In this document: one piece after another, positions 9,401 through 18,774 of the stretch | Layout of the letters: each line of letters begins with the position of its first letter | Numbering within the stretch: the stretch's first letter is position 1 | NCBI GenBank assembly: GCA_964605655.1 | Contig: CAZSDK010000006.1 | Span: 1 to 64,000 of the forward strand | Length of the DNA stretch: 64,000 nt | Origin: JAKLIX01 sp964605655 | GTDB lineage: Bacteria; Bacteroidota; Bacteroidia; Bacteroidales; CAIXZF01 | Reading direction: 5' to 3' | Translations under genes and position numbers: made by a program | The notes under the pieces: generated by a model | Seen by the model: only the letters and a program-made list of their open reading frames with translations | Told to the model about the DNA's origin: nothing | The model's database searches: none

Positions 9401-12019
9401 CCAGATGGGAGAGATACTTACCGGGTAATCCTGGCCTCTCTTCAGGGAGGTTGGGGGTAAAAATCCTAAATAAGAATAGGTATTGTTTGCACCACTGTTG
9501 TTGAAGACAGGAACCGCATTCCCGTAACTAAGGGTATTCAGAGATATTCGTCCGATATCCACATGATCAGGGGAGGAGGCACTTGATGTACAGTAATAAT
9601 GCATACTGTTAGTGATGGTCTTTTTCACCGTATCGTTATCCTGGTTCAGGTCACCGGGTACGTCAAGCCATACTTTCATCTTATGATTACCAAACGATGA
9701 AAGGTCTGCCGGCACTGTGAAAGTAAAGAGCAATGAACTGTCAGGTTGTAACACGGTAGTCACGGTATCGACCACCGGTGGCAGGGCATCGAGAGAATAG
9801 GAGACAGGGAAGTCTGAGATAGGTTCAGTGCCATAGTTCTTCAAGGTCACTTTAACCAGGGAAGTACTGCTCAGGTTGATCCCGTTAACAGGGCTCACAA
9901 GGCTCAAGGCGGCTCCTTCGTAAGGGGGTGCCGGGCCGACAAAGACAGTATCCCTGGCTCTGATGCCGGGACAGGTATTCAGTCCGATGACAGAAGGATA
10001 ATAAACGGTCGTGGTATAGAGCAAGGGGGTACTGTAAGCCGGATTGGATCCAAGCAGCGTACCTCCTGTAAATGAGTCGTACCAGCGTACCGGCTGCGTT
10101 GACTGCACCGACAGGGTGGTGGCGGTTCCGTACGCGATGCTGGCATTGGTCACTGCAGGTGGCGGGGCAGAAGCTTTAGACAGGACCTGGCTGTTCAGGG
10201 TATCGTCTTCCGGGTAGGGATCGCCAGGAAAATGTACCCATGACTTCAGCAGGAAAACAGAATCCTGATTGGTGACCGACATGTCGATCAGAGTGTTGAA
10301 AGCATAGGTGAAGGCTGCACCCGGCTGGAGGGTAGCGGTAAAATTCTCAATCACAGCAGGGGCCGTGGCACTTTCTTTATATCCGGCCGAAAACACACCG
10401 CTGACGGCATTCAGTCCTGAGTTGACAAACCTGATCCTCACGGTATCCATGCCATGGCCACAACCGGATATCGGACTCAGCAACTGATCCATCATGACCT
10501 CCTGGCTGGCGGGTAGACTGATGGAAAAATCATCGACAGAAACGCCGGAGGCATTGGTCATAAAATCCGATCTGAAAACAAACCGAAATTGAACCGGTCC
10601 GGTAACATTGTTCAGCACACTCAGTTTGTACCTGCTTTTTTTCCATCCGTCAGAATTGCCGTTCCATCCTTGCTGCCCGGTACTGCTGATCAGGCTGTTG
10701 TACCAGTTTACCGCCAGGGGATCGTTCATACTTCCCAGGGTCTGCCAGGTTGTACCATTGGTGGTATACTCCATCCTGGTTCCGTCATAATAGGCCTGGG
10801 TCTCATAATTCAGCCAGAAGGATAAACGGGCGTTCACCGCATTGCTGAAGTTGAACACGGGAGAGGTCAGGTAACAGCTGGCCTGTGACGTGTATCCTGA
10901 GCCCAGGTTGACATCCCAGCATTTGGGTGGAGAATAGGCTGAGGATGTTTCGCCGAAGTTGGGGGTACCCAGCTGCCAGTTGCTGGTGTTGCTTCCGCCC
11001 GACATGCTGGCAGTGAAGAGGTTGGCGTATCCGTCGAAATCATCGAAGAAAGGAAAGGGCAGGTTGCCTATCGCACAAAAGTTGACACAGCCCGAAGAGG
11101 GGTTCCTTGCTGTATTATGCGACATGGAGTTATCATAGGCTCTGATATACCAGCAAACCACGTCATATGCATTCATGGCGGGGATGATACCCTTCATCGT
11201 ATCCTGCAACAAGTGCACCATCCCGACGGTATCCTCCGGACCACCATTGACGGAATAGGCGATATAAGCCGTATCGATGCCACTGGCATCAGATACTTTT
11301 GCCATCACGGTGAAGGGACCGGTGGAATACAAAGTTCCCTGGGGATAACCCGGATAAAGGCTTATGGAAGGAGGGATCAGCTCAGAAGGTGCCACGGTAA
11401 CACGGATGTTTTCGATAAACCAACCATGATTGCCGTTCGAGCCATTACCCTGGGGATCACTGAGTTTATAGCGGATACGTGCTGCCGGACAATTCGCCAG
11501 GAGGGACGAGAAATTGAAAACTTCAGGTCTCCACCAGTTGTTCATAGGAATGGCCAAAGGGTTGGTAGGGGCCCAAAGGCTTGAATACGAGTTGGAGGTG
11601 AACCGGTTCCCATTGGTACCATATTGCCCGGAACTCATATACTGGGCCTGGGTTACCTGTATCCAGGTCAGGCCGTTGTCGTTAGAAACCTCCAGCGTCG
11701 CCACATCCCCATAATCGACCTTGCAAATATGCATGAACATCAACGTCACATACCCATATCCGACCGTGCTGAAAGCCTGGGAGGTCAGATAATTCGTCGT
11801 GGCAGTCTGAACCTGGCAGCTGTCAGAACGATAGCTATTCGCTCCCTGGTGTAGCCTGGTATTGATGCTCCAACCGGATCCACTGGCAGGAATACTGGTC
11901 GAAACCATGCTGTCTCCCAGACTCGGAAGTTCAAAATTTTCATGGTAAATGACCGTCTGGTTAAATGATAACAGACTGCATAACAGCAGTAATAATAGAG
12001 CATGTAATCCTTTAACCAT
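6458..12019 (-). CDS. giant T9SS-secreted adhesin-like protein with GEVED and MAM-like repeats
   Basis: Predicted cell-surface or secreted protein of 1853 residues. A signal peptide covers about the first 21 residues. Four related jelly-roll/MAM-like blocks follow, at about 26-210, 323-500, 1076-1260 and 1368-1545. Each opens with an FDDFD-like strand (ENFE in the first, THFD in the last) and three share an S-A-[YI]-SPP-x-x-W signature. A GEVED domain (about 805-960, ending YLYGETEDYVV) and several CARDB-like beta-sandwich linkers lie between them. The last ~85 residues form a type A T9SS sorting domain: VPNPASEQT, a VSNALGQVIW strand, then NGLAPGVYLYGL. No catalytic motif is visible; adhesion or glycan binding is an inference from the domains. 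Longest gene of the window and divergent from the next T9SS cargo. Confidence 0.93.
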   Translation of the reverse strand: MVKGLHALLLLLLCSLLSFNQTVIYHENFELPSLGDSMVSTSIPASGSGWSINTRLHQGANSYRSDSCQVQTATTNYLTSQAFSTVGYGYVTLMFMHICKVDYGDVATLEVSNDNGLTWIQVTQAQYMSSGQYGTNGNRFTSNSYSSLWAPTNPLAIPMNNWWRPEVFNFSSLLANCPAARIRYKLSDPQGNGSNGNHGWFIENIRVTVAPSELIPPSISLYPGYPQGTLYSTGPFTVMAKVSDASGIDTAYIAYSVNGGPEDTVGMVHLLQDTMKGIIPAMNAYDVVCWYIRAYDNSMSHNTARNPSSGCVNFCAIGNLPFPFFDDFDGYANLFTASMSGGSNTSNWQLGTPNFGETSSAYSPPKCWDVNLGSGYTSQASCYLTSPVFNFSNAVNARLSFWLNYETQAYYDGTRMEYTTNGTTWQTLGSMNDPLAVNWYNSLISSTGQQGWNGNSDGWKKSRYKLSVLNNVTGPVQFRFVFRSDFMTNASGVSVDDFSISLPASQEVMMDQLLSPISGCGHGMDTVRIRFVNSGLNAVSGVFSAGYKESATAPAVIENFTATLQPGAAFTYAFNTLIDMSVTNQDSVFLLKSWVHFPGDPYPEDDTLNSQVLSKASAPPPAVTNASIAYGTATTLSVQSTQPVRWYDSFTGGTLLGSNPAYSTPLLYTTTVYYPSVIGLNTCPGIRARDTVFVGPAPPYEGAALSLVSPVNGINLSSTSLVKVTLKNYGTEPISDFPVSYSLDALPPVVDTVTTVLQPDSSLLFTFTVPADLSSFGNHKMKVWLDVPGDLNQDNDTVKKTITNSMHYYCTSSASSPDHVDIGRISLNTLSYGNAVPVFNNSGANNTYSYLGFLPPTSLKRGQDYPVSISPIWIGPHTQCYVKVFIDWDYNGYFDEANETAFTSGPTASNNTLLTGSIMVPLNAHIGLTTMRVVLVETTHPMLVYPCGTYLYGETEDYVVNINPQMGTDASITAIVYPPPIYIEGVNDSARVTLCNRGYLDITSADVYFQLDNLPPLHRLYTGVLTANNSVDLALDTLTWPVGYHQCCAWVVMQNDSNAMNDMVCRQVEGVAVDTLPYYDDFDHADHFIPTSSSNSNWILGAPQAGGFPGSAISPPNVWAVDLNHLPYSDSAECYLTTQIFDFTGVSSALLSFYIRYETQFCKDGVRLDYSPDNGLHWMMLGMVSDPNGVNWYDTTISSTFQCAWTGNSGLWLNATFKLFNVNQLNSMRFRFAFNSDGSTTGNGFALDNFNLTLCNDYDVGVDHIYSPTGYNDAGTQQPVTVRIYNWGLYPVTSVPVSYKTGNQPSHTETWTGLLNPSDSTIFTFSVDMNVPVGDYHFKSYTGLAGDADFNNDTTQLDFFGIPTCIPPYVTHFDSLTDPWFTVGELWELGTPTSNTINSAYSPPYCWKTNLDGIYPHAPMQYLLSPKFDFSVIGMDTLRFYHWVHNDQNDWARVEYLAVNGIWKKLGALGSPAGTNWYNTANGWIRQDTSFRMSSFDLKSILDFAVPTQFRFTFNPASNNNVTKDGWAVDDFELTYPRLQYDAGVISIPQPSAITNYGNSLVVKAEIKNFGWDTLTNIPVKYKINGITAGNGTFPGPLYPDSTAVFTFNPIPSPMSDYTLCAFTDVNFDTYLYNDTTCKFITVGPPEFDFKIVDIIQPVSQTPFQDSVMVEVTLMNLGLSAVTEVPLTFTVQSNQTVVSETWQSSVPLQTGQSVNYTFQTKYLFDFLGYYYLCVYSDHIDDGYHDNDTLCRRLESHYAGMEEFPGSGLYLGQNVPNPASEQTLVHYILPRPGKVTFIVSNALGQVIWMKEETGMEGRNQVIIPVNGLAPGVYLYGLTFDDKRLIRKMVVNPAH

Positions 12020-12372
12020 TATAAATCAATATATTATGCGAAAAAAATAAATTAAAGACATCATAAATATATCAGACTGGGAGTTTGATGAAAAGTTGCA
12101 TCAATCCTGAAAAACCTGTGAAAAATTTCCTTGTTTCAGGGAGTTGACCAGACCGGCACATTTCTATCCTTAAGAAAATCAGCGGTAAAATTATAAATCC
12201 GATCAATGCGGAAGGAAAAATTCCTGTATTGTTCCCAAATTGAAAATCATGCGGTGGTTTGGTTTTTCGATTGTATAAGAATTTCACTATATTTGCTTTC
12301 CTGAAGGGTTTCCGATAAAGCGCCACTGGTCGTCAACCTAAAAGGCATGTATAACCCAATAAAACGTCCGTT
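12020..12372. other. 353-bp divergent intergenic region
   Basis: AT-rich spacer between two divergent T9SS cargo genes. It holds one -7 box on the plus strand (12288-12295) and no clear TAnnTTTG on the minus strand. I see no convincing coding frame or hairpin. Confidence 0.6.
12288..12295 (+). promoter_or_regulatory. -7 promoter box of the 710-residue T9SS cargo
   Basis: TATATTTG matches TAnnTTTG, with the ATG 77 nt downstream. No well-spaced -33 TTTG is evident. Confidence 0.45.
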
Positions 12373-14505
12373 ATGAAAAAGATCATTTTACTATTCACTG
12401 GTTTTCTTACATTTTTTTCGGTGATGGCCGGCCAGGGAGGACCGGATATGTTCGGTTACACCTGGATGGATAACCTTCAACCCGGAGGCCCCACCTATCA
12501 TTGGATTGATATCGTCTCACCCGACAGGATGGTGACCGGCTTATCGGATGACAACAACAGGGGGCCGTTTCCCCTGACCACCAATGTGAATGATAAATTC
12601 ATTTTCTATTGGTACCCTGTTGAACAATTCTGGATCGGGTCCAATGGTTATATTTCTTTCGACAACATCAATCTGGCATCCATCTTTCCGACGATTCCCG
12701 ACTCGGTTGACAATAAGAATAACTTCATCGCTGCCTTGCTTTCTGATCTTAACTTCTCGGGAGCAGGAAACCCTGCCAGTTGTTATTACAAGGTGACGGT
12801 TGATTCCGTGATCATCTCTTTCATTGATGTACCCTTCTATTCCCAGACTTTACCCAACTGGGCGGGCAGCAATTCTTTCCAGATCATACTGGACAAGCTC
12901 GACCGCTCCATTACACTGAACTACCAGGCCCAGACGGGTACCGCCATGACGACCACCGATGTCAGGGCCGGCATGGAAAATCTCACGGGGGCCATCGGCC
13001 TGCAACCCTTTGCCAGCACCTATCCCAGCCCGGGGTATACTATCAAGTTCTATTATCCGAACAATTCCACCTACCTTATCCGTGACGGAGCCGTTAAATA
13101 CAACTCCATCCCGTACAGCAGGGGTGAATTTCTGTCACTTCCCAGCAGTTATGTGCTCATCTCCAATATTGCGAACATGGGAAATCTGAACATAGCTCCT
13201 TTATATCATGCCACCTGCACGGTGAAGGACGTCGGCGGTGTCATTGCGGCCTCCGATATGAACTTTTTTACCGATACACTCTTCACCCAGCAAGATACCA
13301 CCATTTACTTCAACAACGCTTTTATTCCGACAGTACCTGGTACGTACTCCTTTACGACGCGGCTCTGGGATGTGCTCAACGACGGGGTCTCCACCAACGA
13401 CTCGGTGATACAGGAGCTCGTAGTGATAGATACCTCTATGAACCAGTACGATCTCAGATTTTGCGACAACACCCCCGATCCCTCGGGAATATCATGGGTA
13501 GGGGGTGACGGCGGTGTCGGGATGTATTTCATTCCACCCACCTACCCTGTCAAGATCACATCCTCCAACTTCTATATTGAGTCCAACCTGAGCAATGTGG
13601 GCAGCTATATTAAAATTTTTGATGATGACGGGCCCGACGGCAGCCCGGGGACCCTTCTCGATTCCACCTATGTGGCTCCGCCTATTGCCAGCGGGGCGTG
13701 GAGTACTGTGACCTATACCAACCCGGTGATCATCAATGAAGGAGGTTTTTACCTGGGCTGGGAGATGGGTGGCACCAATATCACCATCGGGGTCGACAGG
13801 ACGATTCCGATTTCCCACCGCAGCTTTGAAATCATCAGCGGCGTATGGTCAGAATACCGCGACAGCCGTACCCAGGACTTCATGCTGTACTGTACCGTTC
13901 AAAAACACCAGGTGGAGGATGTAGGCCTTGTTTCCATTGTCAATCCCCAGGCCAACGACACCATCTCTGCGGCCACCACCGTCTCCTGCTGGATCAGGAA
14001 CTTCGGAGCCCTCCCCGAAACCGGATTTCCTGTTCATTACATGATGACCGGACAAGCCATGGTCACCCAAAACTATACGGGCATCGCCATCCAGCCGGGA
14101 GATTCCGTTCTTTTCACTTTTTCAGGTTCCTTTACCCCGACCGCCAACCTGAATGCACCTTTCTGCGTATGGACCGACCTGAATTATGATGCCGACGTCA
14201 GCAACGACAGCCTTTGCATCTTTGTCACCACCTCGGTCGCCATTGGAATAGATGAACAAGGGTCGCAGGGACTTCAGGTCTTCCCCAATCCCTTTGCAGA
14301 ATATACAGAGATCCGCTTCCAAAACCCGGATCAACAGGATGTTCTGTTGCAAATGACTGACCTTACAGGAAGAATCCTGCTCTGTAAGACCCTGGTCAAC
14401 GACGGGACCATCCGCCTGGAGAAAGGCGACCTGCCTCCCGGTATGTATATTCTCAGGATTCAAAAACAAGATCAGTCCTGGGTGCAGAAGCTGCTTATTG
14501 AATAA
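12373..14505 (+). CDS. T9SS-secreted protein of unknown function
   Basis: 710-residue secreted protein. A signal peptide spans about 1-20 (ILLFTGFLTFFSVMAGQ). The body is beta-rich, with a region near 365-510 resembling exported-protein beta-sandwiches and a CARDB-like segment near 515-620 (QVEDVGLVSIVNPQANDTI). The C-terminal ~75 residues are a T9SS type A sorting domain: VFPNPFAEYTEIRF, MTDLTGRIL, LPPGMYILRI. No enzyme motif is recognised. Its neighbour across the divergent promoter is also a T9SS cargo; the two share the CARDB-like and sorting modules but not the GEVED domain. Confidence 0.92.
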   Translation: MKKIILLFTGFLTFFSVMAGQGGPDMFGYTWMDNLQPGGPTYHWIDIVSPDRMVTGLSDDNNRGPFPLTTNVNDKFIFYWYPVEQFWIGSNGYISFDNINLASIFPTIPDSVDNKNNFIAALLSDLNFSGAGNPASCYYKVTVDSVIISFIDVPFYSQTLPNWAGSNSFQIILDKLDRSITLNYQAQTGTAMTTTDVRAGMENLTGAIGLQPFASTYPSPGYTIKFYYPNNSTYLIRDGAVKYNSIPYSRGEFLSLPSSYVLISNIANMGNLNIAPLYHATCTVKDVGGVIAASDMNFFTDTLFTQQDTTIYFNNAFIPTVPGTYSFTTRLWDVLNDGVSTNDSVIQELVVIDTSMNQYDLRFCDNTPDPSGISWVGGDGGVGMYFIPPTYPVKITSSNFYIESNLSNVGSYIKIFDDDGPDGSPGTLLDSTYVAPPIASGAWSTVTYTNPVIINEGGFYLGWEMGGTNITIGVDRTIPISHRSFEIISGVWSEYRDSRTQDFMLYCTVQKHQVEDVGLVSIVNPQANDTISAATTVSCWIRNFGALPETGFPVHYMMTGQAMVTQNYTGIAIQPGDSVLFTFSGSFTPTANLNAPFCVWTDLNYDADVSNDSLCIFVTTSVAIGIDEQGSQGLQVFPNPFAEYTEIRFQNPDQQDVLLQMTDLTGRILLCKTLVNDGTIRLEKGDLPPGMYILRIQKQDQSWVQKLLIE

Positions 14506-14703
14506 GGGTAACCACCGGGAGGGCATTCGAACTCGACATACTTAGCTCAAACGTATGGCATTAAGCTGGGCATGGTTTGCGTGAGAGGGTATTGCACCAG
14601 GTGTTGAAGACACTGGTGCGAATGGATACAATGATGTAATGGTTAACCGACCTTTTCAGCAGCAATACTTTCTGCTTTGCATTTTTAAAATATTTTGCGT
14701 ACT

Positions 14704-14753
14704 ATTGCCTTGTATTTTTACAAATATTGTTATAATATTGCCTTGTATTTTTA
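14704..14753. repeat. 17-bp direct repeat, 33-bp period
   Basis: ATTGCCTTGTATTTTTA occurs at 14704-14720 and exactly again at 14737-14753. A degenerate third copy (ATTGTGTCATGTATTT) follows at 14754 and runs into the ATPase start codon. The placement suggests an operator for the downstream gene or an insertion-junction remnant. Confidence 0.6.
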
Positions 14754-14762
14754 TATTGTGTC

Positions 14763-16079
14763 ATGTATTTGCCCAGGAAGATTGATAAAGAACTTGAAAA
14801 GTGGAAAGCTGAAAGCAAAAGAAAACCACTTTTGATCCGCGGGGCCCGGCAAGTGGGGAAAACACATACTGTCAGGCAACTAGGAAAAAAATTTGAAAGT
14901 TTCATAGAGATCAACTTTGAGGAGAACCCACGCTTAAAAGTACTTTTCGCGGGGGAATTAAATCCCATTTCCATCTGTGAGAATATAGCCGCTATATTCG
15001 CAACCAATATTACTCCTGGGAAAACGCTGCTTTTCCTGGATGAGATTCAGGCATGCAGGGAGGCAATTGTATCACTTCGCTTCTTCTATGAAAAGATGCC
15101 CGGATTGCATATTATTGCTGCAGGTTCACTTCTGGAGTTTGCCCTGTCAGAGATACCAACTTTTGGGGTTGGCAGGATCAGGTCGGTGTTTATGTATCCT
15201 TTGAGCTTTTCTGAATTCCTCATTGGAACTGGGAACCAACAACTGTTATATAACAAAATCAGGGAGTCGACACCATATAAGCCAATAAATGAGGCACTTC
15301 ATGCCAGACTAACTGACCTCACTAGAAAATTCATTTGCCTGGGTGGTATGCCTGAAGTTATTGCAACCTATATTGAAACAGGTGACCTGCATAGATGTCA
15401 AATGTTGCTTGATGACTTGATCATTTCTGTTCAGGATGATTTTGCAAAATACCAGAAAAGAACACCTGCGTCCATATTAATTGAAGTTTTTCAGGCGGTG
15501 GTATTCCAGGCAGGCCAGAAGTTTGTCTTTGCAAAAGCGTCCGAGCAGGCATATCACAGACAGGCAAAGGAAGCACTCCGCTTATTGATGACTGCAGGTA
15601 TTGTTATTCCTGTAATCCATAGTGCCTCAAATGGAATACCTCTTGGAGCAGAAGCAAATCTGAAGAAACAGAAAATGCTTATTTATGATACCGGCATATT
15701 TCAGCGCCTGATGGGGCTTAACCTGGAAGAATTTCTGCTTTCCGGAGGCTTTGATGCCATCAATAAGGGAAACCTGACGGAACAGTTTGTTGGCCTTGAA
15801 CTGATAAAATCAGAATCCTGTTACCAGATACCTTCACTCTACTACTGGCACAGGGAGGCAAGAAGCAGCAATGCTGAAGTCGATTATATTATTCCAGTTG
15901 CACAGAAAATCGTACCGGTTGAAGTAAAAGCAGGTACGAAAGGGAGTATGCAAAGCATGTATATGTTTTTACGGGAAAAGAATCTCGACAGGGGGATACG
16001 GATATCCAACGAGAATTTTTCAGCTTATGGTCAAATTGAGGTATTTCCCCTTTATGCGATTGAGAACATTAAACAGTAA
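14763..16079 (+). CDS. AAA+ ATPase with DUF4143 C-terminal domain
   Basis: Stand-alone ATPase of 438 residues. Walker A GARQVGKT is at 27-34 and the Walker B stretch LLFLDEIQ at about 88-96. The second half is the DUF4143 region, ending in a PD-(D/E)XK-like EVDYIIP...PVEVKAG motif (about 372-391). This is a very common prokaryotic family of unsettled function, often found in mobile or accessory DNA. The gene looks clearly more A+T-rich than its neighbours and uses more AAA/AAT/TTT codons. It is flanked by unrelated T9SS/peptidase genes and preceded by 17-bp direct repeats, so recent acquisition is plausible. ATG 14763 follows directly on the repeats. Confidence 0.92.
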   Translation: MYLPRKIDKELEKWKAESKRKPLLIRGARQVGKTHTVRQLGKKFESFIEINFEENPRLKVLFAGELNPISICENIAAIFATNITPGKTLLFLDEIQACREAIVSLRFFYEKMPGLHIIAAGSLLEFALSEIPTFGVGRIRSVFMYPLSFSEFLIGTGNQQLLYNKIRESTPYKPINEALHARLTDLTRKFICLGGMPEVIATYIETGDLHRCQMLLDDLIISVQDDFAKYQKRTPASILIEVFQAVVFQAGQKFVFAKASEQAYHRQAKEALRLLMTAGIVIPVIHSASNGIPLGAEANLKKQKMLIYDTGIFQRLMGLNLEEFLLSGGFDAINKGNLTEQFVGLELIKSESCYQIPSLYYWHREARSSNAEVDYIIPVAQKIVPVEVKAGTKGSMQSMYMFLREKNLDRGIRISNENFSAYGQIEVFPLYAIENIKQ

Positions 16080-16203
16080 TCGGGAGCTTTATAAAGCATT
16101 CAAGTCAGAATTCAATACAAACCTGACATAAAGGAAACTCACCATAATAAACTAATTAGCAGAGCATTAAAGAGAGCCTTTCAGGAAATCCTCCCTGCTG
16201 TGT

Positions 16204-18672
16204 CTAACGCTGAGCCTGGATCATCAGCTTATGAGCCATGACCCGGGCTTCTCCCTGAATCTGAAGGATGTACAGCCCCTCACTGAATGAGGAAAGGTCA
16301 AGCTCCAGTCGGGGAGAAGTTAGATATTTGCTTTCAGAGACGGTCCTCCCGGTGGCATCCAGCAGGCTGACTTTCCACTCCTTCTCTGTATTGGTCACCA
16401 CGTTCGTCTTTCCGGAAGCAGGATTGGGATACACACTGAAATAGATTGGATCTGTCAGCTCGGCACAAGCGGTAAAAGGGTGACAGCTGACATGAGCTGT
16501 CCATCCGGTCCCGGTGACCGCCGGATCGGAGAAGAAATGAAAGGTCAGAGCCCCGGAAGGATGGGTCGATACAACGGTGCCGGGTGAGTTGGATCCACAG
16601 TATTTCCCGATAAGAGGGGATGCGGTGGAAGGGCCATTAAACACTTTGAGATAATCATAATCACAGTTGGGTTCGTCTTCCAGGTCGAAGGAAAGAAATT
16701 CGGTCTCCATGTAATAGTTCGATGGTGCCAGGAAAGTGGTGATATATTCTGACAGGTTGGTGTAATTGCCCAGTAAACCACCGTTATCGTAGAACACAGC
16801 ATTACAGGTTGATACCTGCTGATTAGCCATAATCACCTGTACCCCTATGATGAGGTGTTTAGTAAAGTAGGTGGAATAGGTCCCGTCATCGACGGTAAAA
16901 CGCAGGTCGACCAGAGCACCCAGTGGTACACTCTGAGAAACGGTCAATGAGAATGCCAGGGGTATGGACTGGTTCATATTGATCACACCTGCATTGACGG
17001 GGAGGGTGTTTACCAACACCTGAGAGGCATAAGGTCCTTGTACGATGCAGCTGACCATCGCATTCGAAGAATTGATCTGACCGAAGTTAGATACCAGGAT
17101 GTTGACATCCCCCGTCTCATTAGGTTCCAAAAAACCGTCTCCGTTATTGTCACCGGTGATATTCACGTAATTGATCACAAAGGAGGGAGCCGACTGGCCG
17201 GCGCCTATCTTGTAGGTCATTTCATGATCGGCCGGGCCGATCTCCCATATCCTCAATCCACTGGGGTCGCCATTGTAGAGCTGTGAACTGGGTACTGTAT
17301 TTAGGGCGAACTCATCGTTGAAACCTGCATGGAAGCAGGCCTGGCTGTGATCGTTGATATCGTTGTTGGCATGTTCCAGGAATACCTGGTGATGGGTGGT
17401 CTGGTTATCCCCGAGGCGGTCGATATGCCAGATGGTGAGACCTTCGTCCTCTATATTATAACTCCTGCCTTCCTGGCTTCTGTTCTCAAAGATGAAGAAC
17501 TCATTGGTATCGTTGGCGTTCCTGTATTTAAACACGGTGAGGTCGTTGGTGGTGTCGGTAACCAGACCGTTGAAATAGGTGACATCCACTACGTTACACC
17601 ATCCGGCATCGCTGCTGAAAAAGGGGTTGGGGGGCACCGGGTTGGTGTAGCTTCCGTACCAGCACATCAGGTCAAAGGCACCAATGCCATCGGGACCCGT
17701 GTTATTGTTGTATTTGTAGGTATCGGGCCATTTCCCTACCATGTGACCATTTTCATGAGCCACCACGGCCAGTTCCAGGGGATCGTTGGCCGGGGAGCAG
17801 TTGTAATCATGAGAATGGACTCCGTTGGCACTGAACCCGGTATAACTTCCCTGGTGGTACCACATGCCCTGTGCCCAGTTCATCGGGTAACCCGTGTACA
17901 TCAGGTTAATGGCCTCGATACTGCCGTCGGGGTTGGTGGACAGAGTCGAAAAATCAAAACCGAGGGATGCCACCCAGTTCAGGGCCAGGCCCAAAATGAT
18001 CTGCGCCCCCTGGGCATAAGGCATGGCCTCGTAATCAGAAAAAGGCAGGGGGGCCGTATAGTAACCAAAGACTACATTTTCGTAATTGAGAAGTCCTCCG
18101 GAGATGTCATGATAAAAAGTCCTGAGCGAACCATTATTTCCGTAATTACAGTAAGCCATATCATTACAGAAATTTTCGAACTCGCTCATCGGCAGGACTC
18201 CGGGATAATCGGGAAAATCAACCACCAGGCATATTCCTTTGATGTCTCCCAGCACAGGCGGGGAAGCTGAAGGTCCTTTTGAAGCTGGTGAGGCCTTGCC
18301 TTTGAGCAGGTGCAGGTTGCGCTGTATGCATTCTTCGCGGGCTTTCTCAGTGATATCAAGGTGCATGGGAAAAGGCAGGCCGGTCTTCCAGCTGTTTATA
18401 TCGTCGGTCCTCCCCGTGTACCTAATCCCGGTTGGAAGTAAGCGGTCTCCTTCAGCCGATAACACCGCATATTCCATCCATCCCGAGGAAGGGTTCCTCA
18501 CCAGGGTATAACCGTCGAGACCCTCGCCTCTCATATAGTATTCATCACCAAACAACCTGACATCGACCATGCTGCCGTCCGGTTGCTTAAATGGCTGGAC
18601 TTTCCCATGGTAGGGGGCAGAAAATACTGATAATGTGATACTTAGCAATAACAGTGTCACCAGTTTTTTCAT
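16204..18672 (-). CDS. M6-family metalloprotease with CUB domain and T9SS sorting domain
   Basis: Secreted zinc protease of 822 residues. A signal peptide (about 1-18) is followed by a pro-like segment and the M6 (immune inhibitor A-like) catalytic domain. The zinc motif HENGH lies at about 306-310 and is followed by the GAFDLMCW methionine-turn-like segment. A beta-sandwich with a DNNGDGFLEPNE Ca-binding-like loop comes next, then a CUB domain (about 615-725, STCNAVFYDNGG to TAHVSC). The C-terminus is a T9SS type A domain (VYPNPASGKTNV, LDATGRTV, FSEGLYILQI). Likely degrades external protein for nutrition. Divergent from the reductase gene. Confidence 0.94.
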   Translation of the reverse strand: MKKLVTLLLLSITLSVFSAPYHGKVQPFKQPDGSMVDVRLFGDEYYMRGEGLDGYTLVRNPSSGWMEYAVLSAEGDRLLPTGIRYTGRTDDINSWKTGLPFPMHLDITEKAREECIQRNLHLLKGKASPASKGPSASPPVLGDIKGICLVVDFPDYPGVLPMSEFENFCNDMAYCNYGNNGSLRTFYHDISGGLLNYENVVFGYYTAPLPFSDYEAMPYAQGAQIILGLALNWVASLGFDFSTLSTNPDGSIEAINLMYTGYPMNWAQGMWYHQGSYTGFSANGVHSHDYNCSPANDPLELAVVAHENGHMVGKWPDTYKYNNNTGPDGIGAFDLMCWYGSYTNPVPPNPFFSSDAGWCNVVDVTYFNGLVTDTTNDLTVFKYRNANDTNEFFIFENRSQEGRSYNIEDEGLTIWHIDRLGDNQTTHHQVFLEHANNDINDHSQACFHAGFNDEFALNTVPSSQLYNGDPSGLRIWEIGPADHEMTYKIGAGQSAPSFVINYVNITGDNNGDGFLEPNETGDVNILVSNFGQINSSNAMVSCIVQGPYASQVLVNTLPVNAGVINMNQSIPLAFSLTVSQSVPLGALVDLRFTVDDGTYSTYFTKHLIIGVQVIMANQQVSTCNAVFYDNGGLLGNYTNLSEYITTFLAPSNYYMETEFLSFDLEDEPNCDYDYLKVFNGPSTASPLIGKYCGSNSPGTVVSTHPSGALTFHFFSDPAVTGTGWTAHVSCHPFTACAELTDPIYFSVYPNPASGKTNVVTNTEKEWKVSLLDATGRTVSESKYLTSPRLELDLSSFSEGLYILQIQGEARVMAHKLMIQAQR

Positions 18673-18687
18673 AATTCATATTTTTTG

Positions 18688-18695
18688 CAAAGGTA
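18688..18695 (-). promoter_or_regulatory. -7 promoter box of the M6 protease gene
   Basis: CAAAGGTA on the plus strand reads TACCTTTG on the minus strand, 16 nt before the protease ATG. Confidence 0.6.
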
Positions 18696-18733
18696 GGGCT
18701 TAAATCCTTAAATGAACCGCCCTACGGAATCCT

Positions 18734-18741
18734 TATCTTTG
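18734..18741 (+). promoter_or_regulatory. -7 promoter box of the epimerase/reductase gene
   Basis: TATCTTTG matches TAnnTTTG and lies 33 nt before the ATG at 18775. It supports that start over the longer frame beginning at 18712. Confidence 0.6.
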
Positions 18742-18774
18742 TCGGTTCATAACTCCTATTACAACATTCACTAT

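Noticed and set aside
17329..18270. 313-codon plus-strand frame
   Set aside because: Antisense to the M6 protease; Gly/Val-rich composition typical of a reverse-frame shadow.
6458..18672. Whole secreted-protein stretch as a polysaccharide utilisation or defence locus
   Set aside because: No SusC/SusD pair, glycoside hydrolase, nuclease or sensor genes are visible; only independent T9SS cargo genes and one ATPase.
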